Assembly: GCA_963732795.1 (NCBI GenBank)
Contig: CAVTAV010000003.1
Coordinates: forward strand, 62,001 to 126,000
Length of the DNA: 64,000 nucleotides
From: CAVTAV01 sp963732795
GTDB taxonomy: Bacteria; Pseudomonadota; Alphaproteobacteria; CAVTAV01
Direction of reading: 5' to 3'
Shown: positions 17,323-26,803 of the stretch, one piece after another
Layout: the number at the start of each line of letters is the position of its first letter
How positions within the stretch are numbered: position 1 is the first letter of the stretch
Notes under the pieces: generated by a model
What the model saw: only the letters and a program-made list of their open reading frames with translations
Databases searched by the model: none
What the model was told of the DNA's origin: nothing
Program-made: the position numbers and the translations under genes

Positions 17323-17691
17323 ATGCAAAGCCAAAACCGCTTCTTCGACGATTTCGCCAAGATGGCCACCAGCGCCGTCGGCACGCTTCAAAGCGCCCGC
17401 CAGGAGGTCGAGACAATGATGCGCCAGCAGATGGAGCGGCTGGTCGCCCGCATGGAGCTCGTCCAGCGCGAGGAATTCGACGCGGTCAAGGACATGGCGG
17501 CAGAGGCCCGGCTCGAGAACGAGCGTCTGAAGGCCCGAATCGAAGAGCTCGAAAAAGCCGCCGGCATCACGCCCAAGGCCGCCAAGGCTAAGCCCGCCGC
17601 GAGCAAGCGCAAGACGACCAAGACCACTGCCAAGCGTTCGACGAAGAGCAAGACCGCGCCCAAAACAACGTCGAAGGGCGCCTCGGCTTAG
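17323..17691 (+). CDS. ubiK: Ubiquinone biosynthesis accessory factor UbiK (BMFP/YqiC family)
   Basis: UbiK-type proteins are small coiled-coil factors needed for efficient aerobic ubiquinone synthesis in E. coli, probably linking the Ubi complex to the membrane. The 122-residue protein starts MQSQNRFFDDFAKMATSA. Its core (residues about 10-90) holds the family pattern QMERLVARMELVQREEFDAVKDMA followed by a heptad-rich ARLENERLKARIEELEKA. The last 35 residues are a Lys/Thr/Ala-rich low-complexity tail, common in alphaproteobacterial members. It is divergent from the DUF4062-like/lgt unit and convergent with a glycosyltransferase gene one base away. Confidence 0.9.
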   Translation: MQSQNRFFDDFAKMATSAVGTLQSARQEVETMMRQQMERLVARMELVQREEFDAVKDMAAEARLENERLKARIEELEKAAGITPKAAKAKPAASKRKTTKTTAKRSTKSKTAPKTTSKGASA

Positions 17692-17692
17692 C

Positions 17693-18937
17693 CTAGGTTC
17701 CCGTTTTCGGCAGATCCTCCGGGAGGGGCGTGCCGTCGCCGGGTAGGGCGATGAGCGGCGGGCGTTGCGGCGCGGCTTCGAGGCCAAGCGCCTCGTGGTA
17801 GTAGCCGAGGATCCTTTCCATCACCGAGTCCCAACTGAAACGGCGCGTAGCGGCACGCGCCGCGAGGCCGATGTCGCGGCGCTGATCCCCGTCCTGCACC
17901 AAAGCGGCGATCTTGTCGGCCGCTTCGTCCACATCGGCGGGATCGGCCAGGAAGCCCGTCGTGCCTTCCATGATCATGGCCTGATGGCCCGGCGTGCGCG
18001 CGCAGACGGGCGCGACGCCCGAGGCCATGGCTTCCAGGGTCACGTTGCCGAAGGTCTCGGTGACGCTCGGATTGAAGAAGATGTCCGTCGAGGCATAGGC
18101 GCCGCGCCAGATCCTCGTCCGTCCAGGAAGCCGGTGAACACGGCGTCGGGGGCCCATTCCGCCATGCGCTCGCGGGCCGGCCCGTCCCCCACGATCAGCA
18201 CGCGGTGGGCCACGCTGCGGGACTTCAGCGCGTCATGGACCCGCGCGAAGTGACGCAATCCCTTCTCCAGCACTAGCCGGCCAACAAATCCGATCGCGAC
18301 CTCGTCGTCAGCGATGCCGAGGCTCCGCCGCCACGCGAGATCGCGTTTGGCCGGGCTGAACAGCGCCCGGTCGACGCCGCGGCTCCAGGGCCGGATGTCA
18401 TTGCCCATGCCCTGGTCCTGCAGGATCTTCACCATCGGGATGGAGGGGGCATAGACATGGGCGCATTTGCCATAGAACCGCCGCATATAGGCGACCATGT
18501 ACGGCTCGAGCCAGGCCATATGGTAATAGCGGCAATAGGTGTCAAAGCGGGTGTGGAACGAGCCCACGACCGGGCAGCCGAACTCCCGCGCGGCCTTGAT
18601 CGCGCCCTGTCCCAGAAGGTCCGGCACCGAGACGTGGATGAGGGTTGGCCCGAATGCCTTCAATTCGCGCTTCGCCGCCCGGGGCAGCCCTAGCGATATC
18701 CGATATTCCGGGCGGAAGGGGAAGCGGGACCGACGGCACCGGCACCAGCCGGCCGACATGCTTGAATGGCGGATTCTTGACCGTCGGCGAGAAGATCAGG
18801 ACCGGAATGTCGCGGTCCTCGAGGAACTTGGCCAGCCTGTTCAGGACTTTCACCGCCCCGTCCACGGCGCAGTTATAGCCGCCCGAAAACAGCGCGACAC
18901 GGAGAGAAGCGGGCACGTTCGTGCTGGTCATTCGCAT
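17693..18937 (-). CDS. GT4 glycosyltransferase, copy A (three frameshifts in this sequence)
   Basis: A retaining GT-B enzyme of family GT4, related to alpha-mannosyl- and sulfoquinovosyl-type transferases that act on lipids; donor and acceptor cannot be told from sequence. The N-terminus reads LRVALFSGGYNCAVDGAVKVLNRL. The middle holds DLLGQGAIKAAREFGCPVVGSFHTRFDTYCRYY, WSRGVDRALFSP and FVGRLVLEKGL. The donor-site EX7E motif is in VTETFGNVTLEAM. Extra bases near 18725 and two between about 18104 and 18124 split it; corrected length is 413 residues. A close relative with the same motif series lies at 39365-40584, so the genome carries at least two. It stands alone between ubiK (convergent) and a gap. 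Confidence 0.85.
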
Positions 18938-19276
18938 CGGTCCAGGCTGTTTCTAAATTGCGGCTTTTTTTGGGGACGCGGCGGGCACCGCCGATGACAG
19001 GGTCACGATGTATGCCCGGATGCCGGGCTTGTCAAATCGCGTCAGGGTTTGGGTCGGCAGTTGTTTCTGGAACCATTCCGTGCGACTTTACTGCCCTGTT
19101 CGGTCGCAAAGTAGCACTTAACCATAATACATCGACCGTCGGGGGTTGCTTCGATTTCCGTCCTTGAGTTGTTCCGGTCTCCCGGGGTTTCGGGAGCCGT
19201 CGGCGCATATGCGCAAGGCTGCGTCGACGTCAATCACAACAAGCGACATCACAGAACTCGACAAGAGGAAAAGGCA
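18938..19276. other. Intergenic region between divergent genes
   Basis: About 340 bases without a supported gene, between the leftward GT4 gene and the rightward small secreted protein. It is somewhat lower in GC than its neighbours and contains a short hairpin (tcccgg/cgggag near 19178-19197). No tRNA or promoter could be identified with confidence. Confidence 0.45.
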
Positions 19277-19652
19277 ATGAAGAATTCTTATCGCTCTCGT
19301 CTCAGTCATTCTCGCGTTCACGGTTGCGCCCGCTTTGGCCGGATCCGGTCCGGTGGGGAATTGGAAGCTCAGCGTCAAGACGCCCCAGGGCGAAATGCAG
19401 GAAACGCTGATGATCAAGGGCTCGGGGGACTCCTATTCCGGTACGATGACCTCGCAGCAAGGCGGTCCGTCCGATCTGAAGAACGTCATGGTCAAAGGTG
19501 ACGAAGTCATGTGGCACCGTGACATCGAAACGCCGAACGGCACCTTTGCCCTCGACTACTCGGCCAAGGTCGACGGCGACAATATCAGCGGTACCGCCAA
19601 ATCTGGCGGCGACCAGCCGTTCGAGATCCCGTTCTCGGGCACGCGCGAATAG
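19277..19652 (+). CDS. Small secreted protein of unknown function (one frameshift in this sequence)
   Basis: The mature part is clear: GSGPVGNWKLSVKTPQGEMQ, then SGDSYSGTMTSQQGG, DEVMWHRDIETPNGTFALDYSAKVDGD and NISGTAKSGGDQPFEIPFSGTRE. This is a beta-rich domain resembling small lipocalin-like hypothetical proteins. The ATG at 19277 sits six bases after AGAGGAAAAGG, but its frame runs into nonsense. One extra T near 19286 hides a perfect signal peptide: corrected, it starts MKNLIALVSVILAFTVAPALA. Corrected length is 124 residues. I cannot assign a function. Confidence 0.7.
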
Positions 19653-19691
19653 CACTTCCGGGCGAGGCTCGGTCGTATCCGCCGGGCCTCG

Positions 19692-20153
19692 TCACATCAC
19701 CGCGTAATAGGTGAAGACCGTGTGGTCCGCATGGCGCTCGCCTTCGCCGACAACGACCGTGCGGGTCAACCAGTCATGGGGCCCGACCGGACATTCGAAG
19801 GCCGGATTGACCCGCATGTAATAGCTGTCGGCCGAAACCGGCTCCAGGGCCTCCATTTTCTTGGCGATGTCGGGCGGCGCATGGCGGAATCCGCGATTCG
19901 TCATGTGAATGAGCGTGCCGTCATCCGCCTCCAGCATATAGGACGCATTGAAAGCGACCGTTCCGTCCGCCCGATAATGGGCCCAGTCGCCCCCGCTGTT
20001 CTCGACCACACGGCCTTGGAGGCGCGGGCCTTCGATCTTGCCGCCCGCCGCAGTCACAAAGCCGCGCTGGCCGCCATCGACGACCGGCCCGTATTTCTGG
20101 CGGATGCCGAGCATCATGTGAATGGTGAAGACGTGTTCGAGCCTGATGGCCAT
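19692..20153 (-). CDS. DUF3237 family protein
   Basis: The 153-residue protein starts MAIRLEHVFTIHMMLG. It contains the family features GPVVDGGQRGFVTAAGGKIEGPRLQGRVVENSGGDW (read in pieces), TVAFNASYMLEADDGTLIHMTNRG and YYMRVNPAFECP. DUF3237 is a small beta-barrel family of unknown biochemical role, often encoded near genes for CoA-linked breakdown of aromatics, steroids or fatty acids. Here it is divergent from a crotonase/acyl-CoA ligase pair, which agrees with that trend. No signal peptide is visible, so it is probably cytoplasmic. Confidence 0.85.
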   Translation of the reverse strand: MAIRLEHVFTIHMMLGIRQKYGPVVDGGQRGFVTAAGGKIEGPRLQGRVVENSGGDWAHYRADGTVAFNASYMLEADDGTLIHMTNRGFRHAPPDIAKKMEALEPVSADSYYMRVNPAFECPVGPHDWLTRTVVVGEGERHADHTVFTYYAVM

Positions 20154-20252
20154 GATGCCGCTCCCTCGTGTCGTGTGCGTTTGACGATTGCCTCCCCGGC
20201 GGATTTTGCGGATGTTACCCTACAAATCGGAAGAGAGGGGAGAGGTAGCGGT

Positions 20253-21059
20253 ATGAGCGACAAGCCGGTCGTTGTGACGGTCGAAGAGGGGATCGCGGAG
20301 ATCCGCCTCAACCGGCCGAACGTGTTGAACGCCGTCTCACGCGAGATGCTGGGCATGCTGCGCGAGGCGATTGCCGGACTCGCCACCCGCGACGATGTCG
20401 GCGTCTGCACCATCACCGGCGAAGGGCGCGCCTTTTGCGCCGGCGCCGATCTCACCGATCCGATGATGGGCAACGATCTCCCGCGCGGCCAGCGCGGCGA
20501 CAATTGCGCCAAGGTCATGGATGCGGAGATCAACGCCTTGGTGCGCGAGTTCCGCGCGCTCGAACTCCCAAAGCTCGCCATCGTCAACGGCATCACGGCC
20601 GGCGGCGGCGTCGGGCTGGCGCTCACCGCCGACATGATCATTGCCGGACATTCCGCGGCGTTCATCGTGCCTTTCGTGCCGAAGCTCGGAATCATTCCCG
20701 ATCTCGGCGCGACCTGGCATCTGAGCCGCCTTCTGGGGCGTGCTCGCGCCATCGGCGTCGCGATGCTGGGCGACCCCATCCCCGCGGAGCAGGCGGCCGA
20801 TTGGGGTTTGATTTGGAAATGCGTCGACGACGACCAGCTCGCCGATGAAGCCCGTGGCATTGCGATCCGCCTTCGGGACGGCCCGAGACGCGCGCAGGTC
20901 GCACTTCCCGATCTGATCGACCAGGCCTTCCTCAACGGCTTCTCCGACCAGCTCGATGCCGAGCGCGATGTCCAGCGCGTCTTGTGCGAGAGCGAGGATG
21001 TCGAGGAAGCCATGGCGGCGTTCAAGGAAAAGCGTGCGCCGCGCTTCAAAGGGAAATAG
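20253..21059 (+). CDS. Enoyl-CoA hydratase/isomerase family protein
   Basis: A crotonase-fold enzyme acting on a CoA thioester; hydration or double-bond isomerisation cannot be separated from sequence alone. The 268-residue protein has EIRLNRPNVLNAVSREML, the oxyanion loop FCAGADLTDP, the second loop NGITAGGGVGLALTADM and FVPKLGIIPDLGATWHLSRLLG. In the last motif the acid position is Asp rather than Glu, as in PaaG-type isomerases. The ATG at 20253 follows AGAGGTAGCG; longer upstream readings lack family sequence. The downstream ligase starts seven bases after its stop, so the two form an operon. Confidence 0.9.
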   Translation: MSDKPVVVTVEEGIAEIRLNRPNVLNAVSREMLGMLREAIAGLATRDDVGVCTITGEGRAFCAGADLTDPMMGNDLPRGQRGDNCAKVMDAEINALVREFRALELPKLAIVNGITAGGGVGLALTADMIIAGHSAAFIVPFVPKLGIIPDLGATWHLSRLLGRARAIGVAMLGDPIPAEQAADWGLIWKCVDDDQLADEARGIAIRLRDGPRRAQVALPDLIDQAFLNGFSDQLDAERDVQRVLCESEDVEEAMAAFKEKRAPRFKGK

Positions 21060-21066
21060 CGCCCGG

Positions 21067-22605
<1,539 letters not shown>

Positions 22606-22610
22606 GTCGT

Positions 22611-22692
22611 CGTCATCGCGAGGCGCGGTACGCGCCGTGGCGATCCAGGACGGCTGGATTGCCGCGCCCCTTCGGGGCTAGCGGGGATGACG
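22611..22692. repeat. Dispersed palindromic repeat, family B, copy 1
   Basis: Starts cgtcatcgcgaggcgcggta, continues with cgtggcgatccaggacggct and ggattgccgcgcc, and ends in gcggggatgacg. The ends are inverted relative to each other. A second full copy lies at 44058-44136 and a shortened form at 32347-32383. It fills the gap between convergent genes and may act as a transcript-end hairpin. Confidence 0.8.
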
Positions 22693-22711
22693 AACTGTTG
22701 TTGGGGCGTCC

Positions 22712-23725
22712 CTACTCCGGCCAGCCCGAATGCATCTTGTAGGGCGCGCTGATGACCAGGGCTTCGACCTTGAGGATCTTGCCGTCGCGCACCTTGAACA
22801 GCTCGCCGATGATGCTCTCGTAAGGGTGCAGCAGGCGCCCCGGCATCATCACCTTGCCGTAACCGGGAACGTCGATGGAGGTCACCGTCCCAGCGTGATC
22901 GAAGCAGACGACGCCGAAGACGAGGCCACGCTCGGGGTCGGTCAGGAGGTAGCGTCGCGGCTGGATGCGGGTGATATAGCGCCAGAAACCGGTGTTGAAC
23001 TGGTCCTTGCAGGTCATGGCAGAAAGATTGAACGTGCCGTTCTCGGCGCTGACGCCCGTGCCGTGCGTGGGATTAAGGACCGTCTGCTCGCCGTTCTCGA
23101 TCCGGATGCATTTATCGTCGAACGGCACGAAGGACCCGGTGCCCTGCTCGATGCCGTCGAAATATTTGTTGGCGATGTCGATCAAGCCCTGGGCGTCGGT
23201 GCGGGTCGACGGATCCTCGACCTCGTCGAAGACCGGTTGGGGAGTCATGCCGTCCGGGTTGTAGAGCCGCTCGCCCGGCCGGGCCACCAACATCTCGGCT
23301 TCGGTGATCATGCGGTCGGCGACCCGCAGGCGCAGGTTCACGACGACCGGCTCGCCGCTCTCCTTCATTAGCCCGTAAAACACCACCGTGCCGTCGTCGG
23401 GCTCCGTTGCGTATATCTTGGTGGTCGGTAGGTCGCTGGCGACGCCCCACATGCCGTCATTGAGACCCATCTCGACGCCGTTCTCGGTGTAGCGGACGTC
23501 GCTCGCGGTCGGAGCCTGAGAGGAATCATGGGCGACCATCGCCGCGAGGAACTGGTCGACCATGCCCTTGAGGCAATCGCGGTCGCAGTCCTGAGCGGCA
23601 GGGGCGGCGGCAGGCGCCGCCGTCTGTTCGCTGGACTGCTTCGATGAATTGCCCGAATCGCATGCCGCCAGGGTCAGGGCGCAAAGGCCCATCGCCGCCG
23701 TCAGTCGCACCAAGCCTTCCCGCAT
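22712..23725 (-). CDS. Lipoprotein with two NTF2-like domains (tandem copy 1 of 3)
   Basis: A 337-residue exported protein with a lipobox (ALTLAACDSG, Cys22), a Ser/Gln/Ala linker and two halves that look like NTF2/SnoaL folds. The first half holds DCLKGMVDQFLAAMVAHD, VRYTENGVEM and DGMWGVAS. The second holds LIDIANKYFDGIEQG, RIENGEQTVL and the strand-rich GLVFGVVCFDHAG. The C-terminus reads FKVRDGKILKVEALVISAPYKMHSGW. The two following genes on the same strand encode paralogs with the same motif series. No catalytic residues can be assigned; the pair of NTF2 folds suggests small-molecule binding or chemistry outside the inner membrane. Confidence 0.8.
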   Translation of the reverse strand: MREGLVRLTAAMGLCALTLAACDSGNSSKQSSEQTAAPAAAPAAQDCDRDCLKGMVDQFLAAMVAHDSSQAPTASDVRYTENGVEMGLNDGMWGVASDLPTTKIYATEPDDGTVVFYGLMKESGEPVVVNLRLRVADRMITEAEMLVARPGERLYNPDGMTPQPVFDEVEDPSTRTDAQGLIDIANKYFDGIEQGTGSFVPFDDKCIRIENGEQTVLNPTHGTGVSAENGTFNLSAMTCKDQFNTGFWRYITRIQPRRYLLTDPERGLVFGVVCFDHAGTVTSIDVPGYGKVMMPGRLLHPYESIIGELFKVRDGKILKVEALVISAPYKMHSGWPE

Positions 23726-23756
23726 CGCCCCCTCCCCAAAATAACACCCGTGACGC

Positions 23757-24755
23757 CTAGTCGCCCCACTTGTCCTTCGTGCCGTAGGGCATGGTCGACA
23801 AGGTCGCGGCGATCTGCTTGATCTTGCCGTTCACGACCTTGAAGGACTCGAGAATGAGCGCGTTGAACGGCCGATGCGCGGCGCCGGTATATTTGTAGGT
23901 GCCGAAGCCCGGAATGTCGGTCGAGTCGACATTGCCCGCCTGATTGAACATCACGATCATCGAGACGATGCCGTGCTCCTCGTCGATCGCCGCCAGATGC
24001 CGCTGATCGATCTTGGTGATATACCGCCACATCATGCTGTTGATGTTGCCGGTGCAGCTCATCGCACCGATATTCGGCGCGCCGGGCCGTGCCTTGGCGT
24101 CCGGATCGTTGGCGGTCACGGCACCGTTCTCGACCCGGCCGCAATCGTCCGCGAACGGGACGTAGTCGGCCTTGTTGTCCTGCAGGGCGTCGAAATATTT
24201 GTTGGCGTCGTCGATCATGACCTCGCGGGTCGAACGCTGGTCTTGCGGAACGACCTCGGCCCAAACCGGATCGGGCGTGACGTCGTAGCTGCCGAAGCCG
24301 CCGCCGGAGGAACGCACCACGATCGCCTCGATCTCTGTGATCTTCTGATCGTCGACCTTCATGCGCCCGGCGAACCAGACCGGATTGCCGCTCTCCTTCA
24401 TCACGACATGGAAGGCGAGCTGGCCGAGCATCGGATCGGGAATGACGAGCTTGTAATTCGTCGGCAGATCGCTCGCCACGCCCCAGATGCCGTCGCCGAC
24501 TTCGACGACCTGAGCGTTCTCGGTGTACTTCACATTGTCCGCAAGCGGCGCCTTGCTCGGATCATGGGCGACCATGGCTTCGAGCAGCATATCGAAGTCG
24601 CTGGTCAAGCAGGCGGTATCGCAGGCAGCCGGCGCGGCCGGCGCCGTTTGGTCGGTCGTGTTCTCGGATTGCTCATTGCCGCTCTGGCCGCAGGCGGCGA
24701 GGCCGGCGGCGACGAGCGCGCCGAGGATGGCGGTGCGAATGGTTTGGCTCGACAT
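23757..24755 (-). CDS. Lipoprotein with two NTF2-like domains (tandem copy 2 of 3)
   Basis: This 332-residue product starts MSSQTIRTAILGALVAAGLAACGQSG with the lipobox Cys at residue 22. It repeats the family series CLTSDFDMLLEAMVAHDPSKAP, VKYTENAQVVEVGDGIWGVAS, MIDDANKYFDALQDNKADYVPF and DDCGRVENGAVTANDPD, ending FKVVNGKIKQIAATLSTMPYG. The ATG at 24755 is preferred over a longer frame that runs through the neighbour. It starts 17 bases after the stop of the upstream paralog and ends 31 bases before the downstream one, so all three are likely one operon. Function unknown. Confidence 0.8.
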   Translation of the reverse strand: MSSQTIRTAILGALVAAGLAACGQSGNEQSENTTDQTAPAAPAACDTACLTSDFDMLLEAMVAHDPSKAPLADNVKYTENAQVVEVGDGIWGVASDLPTNYKLVIPDPMLGQLAFHVVMKESGNPVWFAGRMKVDDQKITEIEAIVVRSSGGGFGSYDVTPDPVWAEVVPQDQRSTREVMIDDANKYFDALQDNKADYVPFADDCGRVENGAVTANDPDAKARPGAPNIGAMSCTGNINSMMWRYITKIDQRHLAAIDEEHGIVSMIVMFNQAGNVDSTDIPGFGTYKYTGAAHRPFNALILESFKVVNGKIKQIAATLSTMPYGTKDKWGD

Positions 24756-24772
24756 GTCTCTGTCCCTTTCTC

Positions 24773-25732
24773 TTACCAGCCCGAGGGCATGCGGTAGGGC
24801 ACCTGATTGATCAGGGCCTCGATCTGCCGGATCTTGCCACTCTTGATCTTGAAGATTTCGGCGATCTCGAAGGTCAGCGGCTGGGTGAAGGGCGGGTTGA
24901 TCGGCACCACTGTGCCGTCCGGCTGGGTGTATTGCTTGGCTTGACCGTTGTGGTCGAAGAACACCAGCGAGAACACAAGGCCGGTCTCCTTGTCGATCAC
25001 CGGATAGCGGCGGTCGCGCACGTCCGAGACCAGTACGGAGAAGCCGGTGTCGAACTGCGCTTTGCATCCCATCTTGGCCATGCCCTGGCCGTTCGGATTG
25101 TTCGCGGTGATCGCGCCGTTTTCGCGGCGCTGGCAATCGGGGTCGAACGGCACGTTGGCGCCGGAATTCTCTGTATCGAGGCCGGTGAAATAGTGGTTCG
25201 CGGCCGCCTCCATCTCGTCGCGCGAGACCTGCTCGGAGGGCTTCAGCTTCTCCATCAGGATCGGCAGCGGCTTGGAGAAGTTAGGTTTGCCCAAGGGGCC
25301 GCCATTGCCCGAGGGCCGGCTTACGATCTGCTCTGCCTCGGTGATCTTGTCGTCGACCACCTTCAGCCGGATCGCGATAATGACCGGGTCTTCATGCTCC
25401 TTCATCTGGCCGAGGAAACCGACCTGCTCGCTATCCGTGTCGATGACATAGAGGCGATAGGTGGAATCGGCCGAGGCGGTGGCCCACATCGCGTCCTGGA
25501 ACGTCAGCTCCTGCCCGTTCTCGGTAAATTTCACATTGTCGGCGAAGGGCGCCATGCTCGGGTCGTGGGCGACCATGGCGGCGGTGTATTTGTCCATCGC
25601 GCCCTTGAGGCAGGCCCGGTCGCAGGCCATGTCCGCGGCCCGCGCGGCGTGCCTAACGCTGAGTAGGACGACGGCGCTTGCTATGAGCGCGAGCGAGACG
25701 AATCGGAATCGTTGGGTGACGGTCGTCGGCAT
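24773..25732 (-). CDS. Secreted protein with two NTF2-like domains (tandem copy 3 of 3)
   Basis: The 319-residue product is first in the leftward tandem set. It has a Sec signal peptide (about residues 1-32, ending near RHAARAAD) but no lipobox, unlike its two paralogs. Shared motifs are CDRACLKGAMDKYTAAMVAHDPSMAPFADNVKFTENG (read in pieces), MEAAANHYFTGLD, CQRRENGAITANNPN and FKIKSGKIRQIEALINQVPYRMPSGW. The ATG at 25732 (MPTTVTQRF) places the signal peptide correctly; longer frames add a non-signal leader. The divergence between copies, despite conserved motifs, points to an old duplication. Confidence 0.78.
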   Translation of the reverse strand: MPTTVTQRFRFVSLALIASAVVLLSVRHAARAADMACDRACLKGAMDKYTAAMVAHDPSMAPFADNVKFTENGQELTFQDAMWATASADSTYRLYVIDTDSEQVGFLGQMKEHEDPVIIAIRLKVVDDKITEAEQIVSRPSGNGGPLGKPNFSKPLPILMEKLKPSEQVSRDEMEAAANHYFTGLDTENSGANVPFDPDCQRRENGAITANNPNGQGMAKMGCKAQFDTGFSVLVSDVRDRRYPVIDKETGLVFSLVFFDHNGQAKQYTQPDGTVVPINPPFTQPLTFEIAEIFKIKSGKIRQIEALINQVPYRMPSGW

Positions 25733-25869
25733 GAATATAACTCCCCCTTGGCCGCGATGCGCGACATGAACCCGGCACGGGGAGAGCCGCATGGCCACAC
25801 CCCAAATTGTGCCCATTGGCTCCTGTTTACCATAATGGGCGGGGATGGTGAATTCGGAGTTCGGGAAAT

Positions 25870-26718
25870 CTAGCGTTTCAGGCCCGCATAGAGCTCCAGC
25901 AACTCATCGACCCCCGAAAACACCACATGGGCGCGTTTCGAAGGCGGCTGGGTTGCGAAATCCTCGTCCGTCGAAATCCCGGTGGTGACGCCGATCGCCA
26001 GCGATTTGCCGCTGTGAGCCATGGGGATCTCCAGCGCCGGATCGTCGCCGACCACAACGAGGTCTCGTGTCGGGATTCTCATGCGCCGGCCAATGCTGCG
26101 GAGCGCCTCGGGCGAGGGTTTACCGAGAACCTTGACCTTGCAGCGGGTAATCTGGGTGATCGCGCCGACGATGGCGACCGAGGTTCCGAGCGCGCGGCCA
26201 TTGGCGGTGGCGAAAAAGGGCGCTAGCGAGCTGGTATAGAGCTTGGCGCCCTGCCAGATCGCCCGGCAGGCGACCTCGATATGATCCATGGTGAATTCGC
26301 GGAACCAGCCGACAAAGATCGCCTCGGCCATCGCGCCCTCGCGCGGCTCGACCACCTCGATCCCTGCGTCCGCAATCGGCCCGTAGACGCCTTCTCCGCC
26401 GAGCACGATGGCCCGCTTGACGCCACGCCGCGAAAGGTAATCGGCGGCGGCGCTCGAGGGCGTCATAATCTCGTCGTCCTGAAGCGGAAAGCCGAGCTTG
26501 CGCAGGATGACGCCGTAGGCCGCCGGCGGGCGGGTCGTGCCGTTGGTAAAGCTGACGACGGGAACGCCACGCTCGTTTAGCAGCTTTACAAGCTCCAATG
26601 CGCCCGGCAGCGGCGATAGCCCCTTGTTCTCCTTGTTGCCGAGAACCAGCGTGCCGTCCATGTCGAACACGAAGCCGCGCGCGGCTTTGAGGCGTTTAAT
26701 AAGGTCTTGTTTTCTCAT
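25870..26718 (-). CDS. HAD-superfamily hydrolase, class IIA (NagD-like)
   Basis: A predicted phosphatase of the HAD IIA branch (NagD, PGP, pyridoxal phosphatases). The 282-residue protein has motif I FVFDMDGTLVLG with the nucleophile Asp, motif II VVSFTNGTTRP, the C2a cap domain (about residues 85-190, starting TPSSAAADYLSRRGVKRAIVLG), motif III lysine in VKVLGKPSPEAL and motif IV VVVGDDPALEI. The substrate cannot be read from sequence. It follows accC by 46 bases on the same strand, with a palindromic repeat in the gap, so it may be the end of that transcript. Confidence 0.9.
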   Translation of the reverse strand: MRKQDLIKRLKAARGFVFDMDGTLVLGNKENKGLSPLPGALELVKLLNERGVPVVSFTNGTTRPPAAYGVILRKLGFPLQDDEIMTPSSAAADYLSRRGVKRAIVLGGEGVYGPIADAGIEVVEPREGAMAEAIFVGWFREFTMDHIEVACRAIWQGAKLYTSSLAPFFATANGRALGTSVAIVGAITQITRCKVKVLGKPSPEALRSIGRRMRIPTRDLVVVGDDPALEIPMAHSGKSLAIGVTTGISTDEDFATQPPSKRAHVVFSGVDELLELYAGLKR

Positions 26719-26740
26719 CTATTTCTCAGACTTCAGTATG

Positions 26741-26803
26741 GTCGTCCCCGCGAAAGCGGGAATCTCAAGACGGCGTCTGGAGTCCCGCTTTCGCGGGAAT
26801 GAC
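26741..26803. repeat. Dispersed palindromic repeat, family A, copy 2
   Basis: Begins gtcgtccccgcgaaagcggg and ends tcccgctttcgcgggaatgac, an imperfect inverted repeat. Its right-hand part (26765-26803) lies inside the accC reading frame and encodes the last residues of that protein. Relatives are at 11957 and 28629. Confidence 0.8.
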
